Shown one piece after another: positions 8,836 to 20,269 of a stretch of 64,000 bases of DNA. Source of the stretch: Saitoella complicata NRRL Y-17804 (taxonomy: Eukaryota; Ascomycota; Saitoellomycetes; Saitoellales; Saitoellaceae); NCBI RefSeq assembly GCF_001661265.1, contig NW_017567004.1, forward strand, positions 330,279 through 394,278, read 5' to 3'. The first letter of the stretch is position 1; each line of letters begins with the position of its first letter. The position numbers were made by a program, and so were the translations under genes. The notes under the pieces were generated by a model that did not search any database, was not told the origin of the DNA, and saw only the letters and a program-made list of their open reading frames with translations.

Positions 8836-11787
8836 TCACTGAACGCCCCACAGCGCGTTCAGCTGTTTCCTGCGAACCATCGGACTCGTAAGAGCGACCG
8901 CAGCGCAAAGGGCAATCATAGTCAACAGAAGCTGTCCCTTGCTGAAGCTCGCGCTTAATTTGTCAAATGACTGACTTGGCGTCACTCGTGTGAAAAACAT
9001 ATCCAAACCAAAGGCAAACACTAACGAAGTGCTCTCCAAATAGGCAGGACCCGAAATAATATCCTTCACCGCAAAGATCTGTTTCCTGGTCAGCAAGTTT
9101 TTCCACCATATACGTCGGGATGGCATACCTCATTTTTGTGCGAAATCACCCATCGCCTTTCGTCAGGGAGGATTGGATCGTAAGGAATCAAGCCTTCCTC
9201 CTTTTCCGCGGTGCTCATTTGCTTCACATCCTTCTTCGGCCTCCTGGGATCAAGAAGACTCTTCGGAAGCTCCACCAACATATTCAGATCTGGAAGGAAA
9301 GCAACGGTATCGCGTTTAGTTATCCCATATCGGGTCTGAGTCGTCGCTAATGCCGAAATACGTGCGGGGTAACGGTATGCTTGACCAACCACATAAGGTT
9401 GCAAGTCGACATCGCGAGACACATAGTCCAGTGGAACGGGATCAAGCCGCTGATTGGGCTTTTCATGTTCATAAAGCTCCAAGACATTGATCTGCGTTCC
9501 AGCACTAGGCCCAATAGACCAAAAGGCGTACACAACTCGGTTCTCATCTAGCTCGATACTGACAGTCTTTGTTGTGTCAACGTCACCATGGCGAGCTTGG
9601 TGCACAATGGTACCACGCGCAAGATCAACAAGGTAAATCGTCACCGATGATGCAGACGCATCAGTCGTGACAATACCGACCAAATGACTGTGAAGGTATT
9701 TGTACATAACCGAGCGGTCACCCAAGACCCTGCCAATACTTGCAACGTGGTTGGCTCCTGCTGCAGAGATGGACTGGATAACTTCAGCAGAGGGAAAGTC
9801 AATTTTCCAGAGCGACCTTGCACTTGCAGTAGTTGCATCAAGCTCAAATCCCTGGACTGCTGAGCTGCCGTTGGTAACAGCAAAACGAATGCCAGTAAAA
9901 GTAGCACTGATGGCCTGCATCCCCTTGTCTTTCGGGAAGACTTTCAAAGCACCTTCTTGACTGACGACGGCTACGGACAATGTATCTTCAGGTCCTTGAA
10001 CTCCTTCAATTGCGAAGGCCGCACCAAACGAGCCTGTCCAAGACTCGCTTCCAACTACAGTACCATCTAATGCGTTCAACTCGAGCCAGTCCATGGTACC
10101 TTGTCCCTTAAGGAGGACAGCGACAACCGGAGGATGATCGGGAGATGCATTTCGGACAGTCCATAGACCCACGGCTGCATTGCCCTGATAAAACTGCGAC
10201 CATACCACCTTGCCGGTTGCCGTATCCAGGGCAGCAAGCTTTCCCTTCTCCGTGCCAGTGACAATGAACTTCCTGAATCCGAATGTATCACGGGCGATCG
10301 CGGCGCTTATACCGGTTGGCGATACCTCATATTCGCCTTGCGCAAAGCGTGCTGCCCAGCCAGAGAAGAAGGCCGGAAGACGATGAACTTCCCCGATGTG
10401 TCTAGTGACCCTCTTCAGGAATGCAGAAAGACCTTCATGAGTTTCCTCGTCCGCCACTTCTTTTGAAACACTGGGATCGGGCAGGTCAACGAACGTAGCA
10501 TGCGTAGTATGCGCCAAACTCTCGTGTCTCGTCCACAACGGCATAGAATCGCGCCACAGGTGAATTGATCCATCGACAGTAACGAGCAGAACGCGACCCA
10601 CGAGACCATCAACAGCGGTCATGATCTCGCTTGAAGCAGCCAACACGCCCCCAAAGTGACCCGTGCTATGCGCGTCGGCGAGATCAACTCTCCAAGATTT
10701 GACGACCCCCCACTCTGCAACACCGAAAACTTCAACACGCCCAACATCACCTTGAATACACGAGCGCGTATGATATTCCTCATCAGACTCCGCAGCGGAG
10801 TATGCACAGTGATCAGAACCCTCGGGGTTCTGAATGGTATACTTCAATACAAGGGAGCCATCCTCTGCAGAGACAGTGTAGAAGGTGGTAGAATGCTGGA
10901 ACTGCACCAAGATAGAGCGGCCAGTTCGTGAAGAGAATGCACGAGCGTGGCCTACGTTGGCAGGCGCCTGCAGTTCCATAACCTGAGCTTTGCCAAGCGT
11001 CACATACTCCAAGGTCTCGCCATTCTTCCAAATGAGGAGGCGGGGTGACAGGTGCAGCACATCGGACGGAGACGTAACAATCGTATCAAGCACCAGAATC
11101 TCACTCAAAGCCAGGGCACGTGCGTCTAGAATGGCAGTGGTTAGTGTAGAGGACGCAATGTTCGAAGTCGTGCCCACGACCGCAACATGACCATCTGTGG
11201 TGTGGGTAACGTTTGTGTAGACAGTAATACCGTCGTGTCCAGACCAAGAGGCAGCGACAGTACCGTCGGTGAGATCCACAATGCGAACCAACCCTCCATC
11301 TGTGAGCAAAACGGCGTTCACATCCGAGACGGAGACACTGGGCTCGATAGCTTCTTGCGACAAGAATGGCGAAGACCACAGCAGGTGGCCTTGTGTAGCA
11401 GAGTACGCCGACAGGACAACATTCGTACCGCTTTGTGAAAGCACAACGATGCCTAATACGTCATTAGCAGAACACTTTTAAGGAGAGTATACACGCACGT
11501 TCACCCGACGCTTTCGCATCCACAAGATCCCCTTCAACAATCTGCCTCCACAACAAGTCACCGCTCTTCAGTCCGATGGCGGCGATAACATTCTTCTCAG
11601 TGCCGACATAGGCAAGCTTTCCCGATCCAGCAACGGGGGCGTGCAGAAAACTGACACGAGGTGTACCGACATGAGCAAGATGGAAGTCGATGACTGATGC
11701 TTCATCCGCATATATGGCCGACACCGGCTTATAGAAAGTGAGAAGGAGTGCAAACAGCAGGCTTAGGAGCCCTGTGTGCCATTGCAT
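8836..11787 (-). CDS. EMC1: ER membrane protein complex subunit 1 (EMC1)
   Basis: Largest lumenal subunit of the ER membrane protein complex, which inserts tail-anchored and multipass proteins. Exons on the minus strand are 11787-11505, 11452-9129 and 9078-8836, giving 949 residues, the usual length. A signal peptide ending PVSAIYADEA starts the protein. A PQQ-like beta-propeller region follows. The C-terminal DUF1620 part has the highly conserved ESTSLVFAFGLDMFFTRV and a last membrane span (QLLLTMIALCAAVAL) with basic residues after it. The last intron (9079-9128) must be removed to restore HKNEIFAVKDIISGPAYLES. The gene is convergent with the NmrA-like gene, and its promoter shares the 472-bp gap that holds tRNA-Met. 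Confidence 0.93.
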
Positions 11788-11925
11788 TTGCGGTCAATGG
11801 TTTTCGGGAGTCGTTGTTGCAGCTCTTGACGTCGTCGTATACCGTGATGCACCACAATGCAATCATGCTGAGGATGAGTAGCTGCCAATATGAGCGATCC
11901 TCAATTTTTGAGGTCATACGCCTTC

Positions 11926-12016
11926 GCCTTCGTGGCTCAGCTGGTTAGAGCGCCCTGCTCATATCTGCTACCAAGCGGGTACGGGGAGATCGCGAGTTCG
12001 ATCCTCGCCGAGGGCA
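11926..12016 (+). tRNA. tRNA-Met(CAT), elongator type, with a 17-nt intron
   Basis: Acceptor stem GCCTTCG pairs with CGAGGGC, with discriminator A. D arm GCTC/GAGC and T arm GCGAG/CTCGC with loop TTCGATC are standard. The anticodon stem CCCTG/CGGGG closes a loop CTCATA, giving CAT, interrupted one base after the anticodon by TCTGCTACCAAGCGGGT, the canonical intron position. A TTTT tract just downstream suits Pol III termination. Six bases (GCCTTC) identical to the start of the gene are repeated directly upstream. Confidence 0.93.
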
Positions 12017-12259
12017 CGCTTTTGCTTTAGTAAGCTGCGGACAGGGGTTTTGTAACACTAGTTCGTTCGCAATTTGTTCAGGAAGGAAGCTTTTGTCAAG
12101 CCAATGTCGGAGAATATCTCGTCGTTCTTAACCGACACGGCAGTTCGGCGGCCGACGTACATTGTGCGGGGTTACTTAGCGCGCGGACAACCATACCGAT
12201 ATTTGTGGGGACCCCCAGATCACTGAGGACTTTACACCACGGAGAAACAACGATTGAGA

Positions 12260-12750
12260 ATGCCTTACACACCAGTCAAGCCTGAATGGGTCGCGATCTT
12301 GTACGTTTAAGCTGCGGCTTTTCCGTGAGAGACGAAGCCTAACGAAGATGGGACAGGCCGGATCACCCCGGGAATGTCGACAAACGTCTCCAGCATCGCC
12401 CCGAGCACATGGAACGTTCCAAGCAGATGCACGCAGAGGGTATGGCCTAGTACCACTTTCATGAGCATCTTTGTGCTGATTAGTTGCAGGAACTAAGAAC
12501 TTTGGCGGTGCGTTTTTCGACAAGCACCCCGTCGGCGATGAGAAGCCGTCATTCAAAGGCAGCATTACCGTCTACGAAGCCGACTCTGAGGAGGAAGTAA
12601 GGAAGATGATCGAGCAAGACCCGTATGCGGTAAACGGTGTTTGGGATTTGTCAAAGGTAATGTTCCAGTTGAGGTTGAAAAAGCCATAGCTAACCCCGCG
12701 CTTGCGAGCAGGTCCAGATCTACCCGTTCAGGAGCGCGAACCGCAAGTGA
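12260..12750 (+). CDS. YCII-related domain protein
   Basis: Four small exons (12260-12300, 12357-12439, 12490-12656, 12712-12750) give 109 residues. The protein begins PYTPVKPEWVAILPDHPG and has the YCII/DGPF-type ferredoxin-like fold pattern: a strand with the DHP motif, the KRLQHRPEHMERS helix, FGGAFFDKHP, a GSITVYEADSEEEVRKMIEQ strand-helix unit, then the WDLSKVQIYPF strand. The conserved His-Asp pair (DHPG) that marks YCII proteins is split by intron 1. YCII proteins are small putative enzymes of poorly defined function. The three introns are 50-56 bp. Gene call is firm, function is not. Confidence 0.8.
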
Positions 12751-13148
12751 GTTACAAGTTAGAATGCAGGTAAAAATGAATGATACATGTCTATACCCGC
12801 ACTGTATACAAAATCGTAGGAGCCTGGTGAACCCGCTCAGGCCTTAATCTTCGTTGCAGTGCAGGGGCTGCGCTCGGACCCAGCTAGCATGAAGTGTCTC
12901 GCCTAGCGTCGATCATCGAGCGACAGAGATGCCGCGGGTGTATTGCGTCCGCGTACTCTGCCTGAACGCTTCAGGTAAACACTGCCACCGCGACTCCTGA
13001 ACTCCTGAATCCACAATCACCCTATAAAGCCCACTCCTTCTCTCTCTCTTACCTCTTCTGCTTTACAAACAACTCGAACTCAAACTTACAATTGCTTACT
13101 TGCACTTACATTGCTTGCTTTCGAATCCACCTCTACAAACACACTACG
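12751..13148. promoter_or_regulatory. Promoter region of the ferritin-like gene
   Basis: A 398-bp gap. A TATAAAG at 13023-13029 is followed by a pyrimidine-rich stretch (TCTCTCTCTTACCTCTTCTG) and a CA-rich leader up to the ATG at 13149, the typical architecture of a strongly expressed fungal gene. No other gene is seen. Confidence 0.45.
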
Positions 13149-14155
13149 ATGAAGTTCTCTGTTATTATCGCTGCTTTCGCCGCTGCCTCCGTCACTTTTG
13201 GGATTCCACTTGTCAAGAGAGCTCACATCACCGATGCCGTTATCCTCCAGTACGCTTTGACGCTCGAGCACCTTGAGGACGCCTTCTACCATCAAGCTCT
13301 CCAGAACTTTACCGAGTATGAATTTGCCCAAGACGGCTTTGATTCTTCCTTCTACGCCCAGTTGCAGAGGTATATGCTACCCATGTGCGGATGTATGCTG
13401 AACTAAATGCTGACTGAATGCACAGTATCGCCGCCGACGAGCACGCTCACGTCGAGTTCCTTACTGCCGGCCTCGAGGCTGCCGGTGCTAACGCGACCAA
13501 GCCTTGCAACTACTCCTTCCCTTACACCACCCCTCGTGAGTTTGTCGCCCTCGCTCGCGTCGTTGAGGGTCTTGGAGTTTCCGCGTACCTTGGTGCCGCC
13601 TCTTCGATTGCCAATGCTCAGTATCTGACGGCGGCCGGCTCGATCTTGACTGTTGAGGTGTGCTGAGTTTGTTAGTACTGTCCACGACCCTGTACGCTGA
13701 CGAACATATCATAGGCCAGACACAATGCTTTCTTGAACACCGAGCTTTTCGATAATCCCGCCCCCACCCCCTTCGACACTCCTCTCGGTTTCTCGGAAGT
13801 GTACAGCGTCGCCGCCAACTTCATTACCGGCTGTCCCCCGTCTAACCCAACTCTTCCGGTCACTGCCTTCCCGTCCATCAACGTCACGTACGCCAACTCC
13901 ACGACGAAACCTCTCGTTGCGGGCTCGAAGGTGAACATTACCACCGAAGCTACCACCAATTCTTCCACCTATGCCGCCTTCCTGAGTGGTCTCGACACCG
14001 AACTCGTTGCACTCCCTTCCAACGGAAGCTTGACTGTTCCCAAGACCGTCGCCGGTCAGGTTTACCTCCTCCTCGTCAACACGAACAACGCTACCAAGAT
14101 CAATGATGAGACTGTCATTGCTGGTCCAGCCATTCTCAAGGTTGAGGCGGCGTAA
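13149..14155 (+). CDS. Secreted ferritin-like (Rds1-type) protein
   Basis: Three exons (13149-13369, 13426-13657, 13715-14155) give 297 residues. The first 20 or so residues are a signal peptide ([18 protein letters not shown]), followed by a KR at LVKRAH that could be a kexin site. The rest of exon 1 and exon 2 encode a ferritin-like helical bundle with the signature [13 protein letters not shown] and [10 protein letters not shown] (E/H metal-ligand pattern ExxxxxxH). The C-terminal half is beta-rich with several NxS/T sites ([20 protein letters not shown]). Related fungal proteins are stress- or nutrient-induced, but no enzymatic role is established. The promoter structure suggests strong expression. 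Confidence 0.85.
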
Positions 14156-14416
14156 AGTGTTGGAGTAAGGTCTTGTTTGTTACATACAGGCGGGCGTCGC
14201 TATACCATATGATATCCTTTTCCTTTATTCTTCATACCATTGACACTATAGCTATCGAGGCATCCGAATTTGGGATTGTCTGGGAATAATGTACATTTAT
14301 CCTTAATTCAAGCTTGATTATCATCACGACTTGAACGTAGCCATGGCCATAGACGTAGGATGCGTGAGGTCATCATGACAACATGTCATGCGTACGGACC
14401 ATTCGATAAAAATTCC

Positions 14417-14488
14417 GGGCGTTTAGTTTAGGGGTATAACATTCGCTTCGCATGCGAAAGGTCCTGGGTTCAATTCCCAGAACGTCCA
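14417..14488 (+). tRNA. tRNA-Ala(CGC), copy 1
   Basis: Acceptor GGGCGTT/AACGTCC with discriminator A and a G3:U70 pair, the alanine identity element. Anticodon stem TTCGC/GCGAA closes loop TTCGCAT, so the anticodon is CGC. T arm CTGGG/CCCAG. No intron. Identical in sequence to the copies at 20198 and 22605. Confidence 0.95.
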
Positions 14489-14752
14489 TTTCTTGTTTGA
14501 GTTTTTTGCTTGTTGAGGACTCACGTCACCGCATCTGCTTTTCCCTCACAGTCGACCTGATCTGGCAAACATCGTAATCAATTAATTGTCTTTTGTCGAT
14601 TTTCCACGCCGGAACTTTTTTGGACTTTTCAACGTCGACGTCTACACGTGAGCTGCACGTATGAGTCTAACCGATTGTAGGCAACTCATAACCTTGAACA
14701 GTCGCGTACAGTACAACGTCGAGGACATCTGAGGCTTACAGTGAAGAACGTG

Positions 14753-17700
14753 ATGAGCAATGAAGCCGATTCTCCCCTCTTCAGGGCGTTGGAATCGGTT
14801 GCTGCTTCGCCATATGCTCCGTCGTTAAGGGCATGGCCTTCTGACCGCCGTTTGTTAACATTTATGCTGACCGTCGACTTGCAGGCTTTATCACGCGAAC
14901 TCGAGAAGTCAAAGCCGAGTGAAGTCACGAAATGGGTCAACATATATACGTGCAGAATTCCATCGCTAGCACGTCTCATCATATCAGCGCTGGAGTACGA
15001 GCCGTACGCCCCTACTGTCATCGAGAAGCTCGCCGTTGTCGAGCAGATCAGAGATGCCATTCTGGAGTACCGACCTAGTGTCATTGATGCCAGTCTGAAG
15101 GCTGCGACTACGAGCGAGAGCAACTTCCAGAAGTATGCTAGCATGTGTACGTCGCTCCTTTCTCATCCACTTCCGTCAGGATTGCCTCATCTGCCGGGGT
15201 CACTACAATCCTTCCTCGCTCACCTCGTGAAGCTGATATTTTTGAATCCGAACCGGAGCAACATCCGGTTGTTGTATCGGCTTCTGCAAGGGAAACATGG
15301 CGAGGTACAAGATGTTCTCACACGAGGAAGCACAAGTTACGGTCTTCATACGGCGCTTGGTGGATGCCTGTCCGCCGATCAGTCAGGCTTGGTGTTTTTG
15401 GCTCTTGCATGCCTCGCAAGAATTATGTCTCGGTCTGAAAGTGCCAGTGAGAATCTAGAGATGAACAGGACGAGTGATGCTAACGGGCTCGAAGCGTCTG
15501 CAGGTATGGGTACACCAACATCTTCGGGACGCTCTCTTTTCGCTGGAGACAAAGGCGGAAAGGTTCTTCGCCTTGCGGCAAATGTCATCATATCCGCTGC
15601 TACTGGAGGTGACGACGATGAGGAAGTGGTTTCCTTAGCACTTGTAGTGGTCGAGGCCATCGATGCGGATGTGGTGCGGACTTGGGCGGAAAGCAGAGAG
15701 GGTATGTTTGCCATGAGGAAACTTGCCGAACTCTTGAGCAACGGCAACATCCCACATTCAGCAACCCTTCAACAAATCGCAGAATTTCTAACCTGTGTAG
15801 TCGGCAAAGCCGGTGCATCATCCTTGGGTGCCAAAGTAATCAAGTCATTGCAATTCGCTATCGGAGAGGCACTTTGGCGTGAAGTAAGCTATGCAAGTAC
15901 ACCAGCGGTTGGAGCAAAGTCAAGGATTGCCTCTGCAGAAGCTACGAAAAGTCTTTGCGAGTTACTGTCGGCGATGGATCCATTTGAAGACACGTCTTTT
16001 GTCGAGATCCTCAAGTCTGGTTATCTTCTCGCAGCTTCCTCGGGCAGAAATCCCCCATCAATTGCCAACCTCTGTGCGGTTGTTGCGCACGTATCAGCTT
16101 TGCAGACTTTTGAGCGCCTCGTTGAGACATGGACGCCTCTCCGAAATGCCTTCCTGTCAGCACTTGCGACTAACGAGTTCATGTCCCCGGTAACACGATT
16201 TCTGGACACTGAACCGCTCGATGTAAAGGCAGAGTCTTGCGCTGGCATGCAAGGCAAGAGCAACGCCTGTCCTGGAGAATTGAGGAACGCTCGTCTTGAT
16301 CTGATCAAGGTCCTTTGCATGTTACCTTTGAAAGTGAACGTTTGTTTAGGGGGTGAACCTACCTCGGCCCCTGGTGCTGTCGTAATCGATCAAAGCGACC
16401 ATGATTCATTGGACGCGAACTTATCTTGCAACTTCATCAACAAACTCTCGTCTCTTGTCACGGCGTCTCCTCAACAGAGCCGCCATCATCCTTATAACGG
16501 TTCAAGCGGAATGTCTTCGAATTTCACAAACGGGTTTGCCGTTTCCATTGTGCAGGAGTCTTCCACGCCATATATTCATGCGAACCCTTCTTACGAATGG
16601 CAGCAGCGTCTGCTGTTGGACCTGAATCAGGAGGCTGCTCATCGCCACGAGAACCTGGTGAAAGAGATGGGCAAGATATGTCGTGATCTGGAAGAACGAT
16701 GCATGAACGTCGAGGCACCTCTACGGCTAGCACAAAGTCAGGCCCGGAAGTTTGCTGAAGAACTTGGCAATGCTAAGAGAATGTACGAGCAGCTGCAAAC
16801 GACGACGGAGGAAGGCCACGAGCGTGTGACTTTCGAGATGAACAGTCTACGGGATGAAAAGGAGAGACTTGAAACTGCTGTGGGAGAGCTGGTTAGTGAA
16901 GTGGAGGAGGCAACATCGCGATCGAAGAGCTTGGAGGACCAACTAGCCAGTCAAGCCGCTAACAACGACGAGCTGAAATTGCTTCTCGGAAGAGAGACAG
17001 CCCGGGGCACCGAGCTCGAGCAGTGTCTTGCTCAAGAGCGAGATGCCATGACAAACCTTCGTGTGCATGCTGCTGAATTGGATCAGAACTTGTCAAGCGC
17101 GAGAGAAGAATTGAAGGCCGCCAGTGAGGAATTGCAAAGAAGAGCGGAAGCTATGGCTTCGTTGCAAACCGAGGTGCACGAGAAGACAGCTGTGTTGGAC
17201 GAAGCTCGAGACGAGGCTGAAGCGCATCAAGTACAGATCGGTGAACTGGAGGAACGTGCCACGGAATTGGAAAACATCGTAACGTCCGAAAGAGAAGCGT
17301 CTGCCCAAAAAGATGAAGCGATCGGGAATATGCAACAAGAGGCAGAAGCGTTACGTCGTACCCTTATTGAGGTGAACAATAACCTGCACTTGCAACAGGA
17401 AGCATTTGCAGATTCCGAGAGAAGCCGGGCTTCGCTCGATTCAAAGCTCAAAGAGGCACGCATGCTTCACGAACATACAGTCAAGACCTCGCGAGAAGAA
17501 CTGAACGATCTCAGGCAGCAGTTTGCTGAACGTGAATCTGCGATGGTTACGGAAAACAAACAACTGATGAAAAAGCTGGCGAAGCTACAAGGACTTCATG
17601 AGAAACAGCGTGTAGAGATCGCGCAGGCGCAAGAGCTGAGTCGGAAACTCAGCTCATTGTTCCCAGGTGCGACAATCCTTGGTCAACGCGATGAGCTTCC

Positions 17701-18073
17701 TACCTCAACAACCCCTCAACAAACTGAATCTGTACCGCTAACCGCTCCGACCGTCCCGGTCGCGAAACGTAGTAGGCGATCAAGGTCACCAACACCCAAA
17801 GCATCTGATTACGGCGATGGAAACTCAGACCAACAGATCAGGGAAACAGGAGAGCCGATGCACGAGGCGGCGAGCGAAGCCGAGAGCGACGGAGATGAGA
17901 TCACGGCCGATGACACCAGAGATATGACAATGGATTTTAAGGCACTAGTGAGGGATAGCCGGCGGATGAGCAATTACGCTGCAACCCGGTTCGGCTTGAC
18001 ACAAGGAACAAACTACGGCACAGGGCACGAAGACGACGAAGTTCTTGGGGAATTGAATCAATTAGGGATATAG
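14753..18073 (+). CDS. Unrecognised protein: helical-repeat N-terminus and long coiled coil
   Basis: A single 1106-residue exon; the ATG at 14753 is the first in frame after an upstream GTG. Residues 1 to about 480 are leucine- and alanine-rich alpha-helical repeats resembling an ARM/HEAT-like fold. About residues 640-970 are a strong coiled coil with heptads of L, E, K and Q. The tail has a basic patch KRSRRSRSPTPK near residue 1005 (possible nuclear signal), an acidic stretch and a conserved-looking end DEVLGELNQLGI. I do not recognise the family; a structural or tethering role (nuclear, spindle-pole or Golgi) fits the architecture but is an inference. It is convergent with CPS1, 52 bp away. 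Confidence 0.8.
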   Translation: MSNEADSPLFRALESVAASPYAPSLRAWPSDRRLLTFMLTVDLQALSRELEKSKPSEVTKWVNIYTCRIPSLARLIISALEYEPYAPTVIEKLAVVEQIRDAILEYRPSVIDASLKAATTSESNFQKYASMCTSLLSHPLPSGLPHLPGSLQSFLAHLVKLIFLNPNRSNIRLLYRLLQGKHGEVQDVLTRGSTSYGLHTALGGCLSADQSGLVFLALACLARIMSRSESASENLEMNRTSDANGLEASAGMGTPTSSGRSLFAGDKGGKVLRLAANVIISAATGGDDDEEVVSLALVVVEAIDADVVRTWAESREGMFAMRKLAELLSNGNIPHSATLQQIAEFLTCVVGKAGASSLGAKVIKSLQFAIGEALWREVSYASTPAVGAKSRIASAEATKSLCELLSAMDPFEDTSFVEILKSGYLLAASSGRNPPSIANLCAVVAHVSALQTFERLVETWTPLRNAFLSALATNEFMSPVTRFLDTEPLDVKAESCAGMQGKSNACPGELRNARLDLIKVLCMLPLKVNVCLGGEPTSAPGAVVIDQSDHDSLDANLSCNFINKLSSLVTASPQQSRHHPYNGSSGMSSNFTNGFAVSIVQESSTPYIHANPSYEWQQRLLLDLNQEAAHRHENLVKEMGKICRDLEERCMNVEAPLRLAQSQARKFAEELGNAKRMYEQLQTTTEEGHERVTFEMNSLRDEKERLETAVGELVSEVEEATSRSKSLEDQLASQAANNDELKLLLGRETARGTELEQCLAQERDAMTNLRVHAAELDQNLSSAREELKAASEELQRRAEAMASLQTEVHEKTAVLDEARDEAEAHQVQIGELEERATELENIVTSEREASAQKDEAIGNMQQEAEALRRTLIEVNNNLHLQQEAFADSERSRASLDSKLKEARMLHEHTVKTSREELNDLRQQFAERESAMVTENKQLMKKLAKLQGLHEKQRVEIAQAQELSRKLSSLFPGATILGQRDELPTSTTPQQTESVPLTAPTVPVAKRSRRSRSPTPKASDYGDGNSDQQIRETGEPMHEAASEAESDGDEITADDTRDMTMDFKALVRDSRRMSNYAATRFGLTQGTNYGTGHEDDEVLGELNQLGI

Positions 18074-18125
18074 AGGGTGACTATGATACTGGCGTTCTCG
18101 CGCAGCATTAGGTAATTATAAGCTT

Positions 18126-19918
18126 TCAAAAGCTTGCTTCGTCGGCGTTCCTGATAAGTTCGTGATAGAACTTGAGGCCGTCGATGTGGTCGTCCATGCT
18201 CATTCGCTCGTTGACCGTGTGGATTCCTTTACGGCCCGAAGCGCGCGATGGCGTGAAGCGATAGATGTTCTGTAAATCATCAGCTTCGTGATTAGTAAAT
18301 CCAGTTTTGAATGACTTACCTTTGACACGTTCCAGTAATGTAGCGTGTCCGTGTTGCCGGTCATCAGGGATGGTGCCACGGTAATGGTCTCCCCATCCGG
18401 GCCAGGATGGCGCCAAACATGTTTAATGGTTCCTTGCAAGACTGCCCATGTCCTGCTGCCAGTGGAACTGATTGGGGCAGGTTCGAGCGGGTTCAGGGCC
18501 TCGAGGTTCACCTTGCCTGCCCGCGGACCAATCCTTCCGAACCTGCGTTTGCCAATCTTCGCGCCAAAGGCGTAGAATTCCAGGTCGAGAGATTTGGCTT
18601 TGGGAGCGAGGAATTCGATGAGGTGGTCCTGAATGTCGGACACGCGACTGTGAACGGCGATACCTTGAATACCTCATTAGCATTCATTCACATATTGCGA
18701 AGCGTAGCACTTACGATAGTTCACAATTGTCTCCGCTCTTTCAGGAAGCGCATTTACCTTATTACCACCCTGCAAGATATCAATCGCCTGTGATGTCTGC
18801 ATCAGAAAGCGATTCTTCCGGTCTTGACCAGCCAAGCCGCGCGCAACCCGCTCCAATTTCTCAGGCTCACCGGACAGAATTGAATCACGCAAAGTACTCT
18901 CCATGGAGTAACCAAAACGAGCCATGCAGCGGAGAGTCTCGTAATATGGAGATTCGGTATCCAGGAAGAGTTCCTTGTCTGGAGGATTCTCCTCGATCGT
19001 CCTGATAAGCTCTGATAACAAACCAATTGCGGTATGAGGCGGAGGAATACTGGAGTGACCACCTGGTGTTTCTACGACGATCTGCATATCAACGTAACCC
19101 TTCTCGGCGATTGCCGGCAAAGCAAACAAAGATCCATACTGTTCTTGCAGGCCGAGACCGCCTTCATCGAGAATGAACTCGATGGAGTCCTTGCCATGGA
19201 CTTGCTCAATATGGGCTGCCAAGTGAGCAGCACCATATGACCCACCAATCTCCTCATCAAATCCAAAGCTCAGCAATACTGTCCTCCGTGGCTTGAATCC
19301 ACCCTGTATAAGTGCGGTAATTGCCTCCATAATGCCCATCAGGTTATTCTTGCAATCACCGGCCCCACGCCCCCAAACTCCAAAGCCGTCATAGTGGCCG
19401 CCAAAGGGTGCATGTAGCCATTGATCTTTTGTATTTTCAGCTACCCGCACAACATCTTGATGTGCCATAAGCAAAATAGGCTTCAATGACCAATCTGATC
19501 CAGGCCACGTGTACATCAGACCATGTCCATTGATGTGCTCCAACTTGAGCGTCTCGTGTACAGTATTGAACGTCTGCCTTAGAAATTCCTCAAAGTCTTC
19601 AAATACATCCCATCGCGAGTCGTTACCCGGTGGTCCCATGTCATCGTATGAAACAGTCTTGATCCGCACAGCTTCCCCAAGGGATTCCGCAGAGATATTG
19701 CGGTATCGTGCTGATTCGAAACGATCGAGGTTCTTCTTGAGCTGAGGAGCGTTTCTAGGTGGAAGAATGGGTGCTTGAGGACAGATCATGCGGTGGTCGA
19801 TGATCCGCGTGCCGACGCCCACGCTGGTTGCTGGGTTGCCGCCATGCCTGTAGAAGATGGTGAAGCTGACCAGGAAGATGAGCAGGTACACGAAGAACGT
19901 TCTCCTTTGCCTGTTCAT
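18126..19918 (-). CDS. CPS1: Carboxypeptidase S-type M20 metallopeptidase
   Basis: Vacuolar zinc exopeptidase that releases C-terminal residues from peptides. Minus-strand exons 19918-18715, 18663-18320 and 18269-18126 give 563 residues, matching the family. Residues 7-26 are a single N-terminal membrane anchor (TFFVYLLIFLVSFTIFY), as in yeast Cps1. The metal-site motifs are all present: MAHQDVV, GRGAGDCKNN, FDEEIGG, ILDEGG, and a last histidine in NTDTLHYWN. GGHSS (PGGHSSIPPP) marks the dimerisation/active-site region. The ATG at 19918 is chosen because the upstream in-frame codon is GTG. Two tRNA-Ala genes in inverted orientation bracket this gene and its convergent neighbour. Confidence 0.93.
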
Positions 19919-20197
19919 GACATATATATAGCCGATATCTGGTTGGCGTAGAGTTTGGTCCCCCACCCTTCTGATTCTCCATTTGCTTATCGCAACGGCC
20001 CGGGAACGTACCGTCGATCAATCTAGCGCTGTAGGGAAGTGTGCATGTGTTCAGCAGAGTGGGTAACAAAAGCCGACGACGAATCAATTCTTGATGAAGG
20101 AGAAGGTCGTGAAAGATTCAGAGAAGGAGAACGTTCTTCATCTAGTATTTAATTAACTCTGCTCATTCCTTTGAAAGTGCAAAAAAAAGACAAAAAA

Positions 20198-20269
20198 TGG
20201 ACGTTCTGGGAATTGAACCCAGGACCTTTCGCATGCGAAGCGAATGTTATACCCCTAAACTAAACGCCC
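20198..20269 (-). tRNA. tRNA-Ala(CGC), copy 2
   Basis: Exact 72-nt reverse complement of the tRNA at 14417-14488, sharing also the ATTCC just 5' of the gene. The 3' flank on the transcribed strand is T-rich (TTTTTTG), as expected for a Pol III terminator. Confidence 0.95.

Noticed and set aside
12641-12847. 68-codon frame overlapping the end of the YCII gene
   Set aside because: It reads through the last intron; the spliced frame ending VQIYPF and a stop at 12750 completes the YCII fold.
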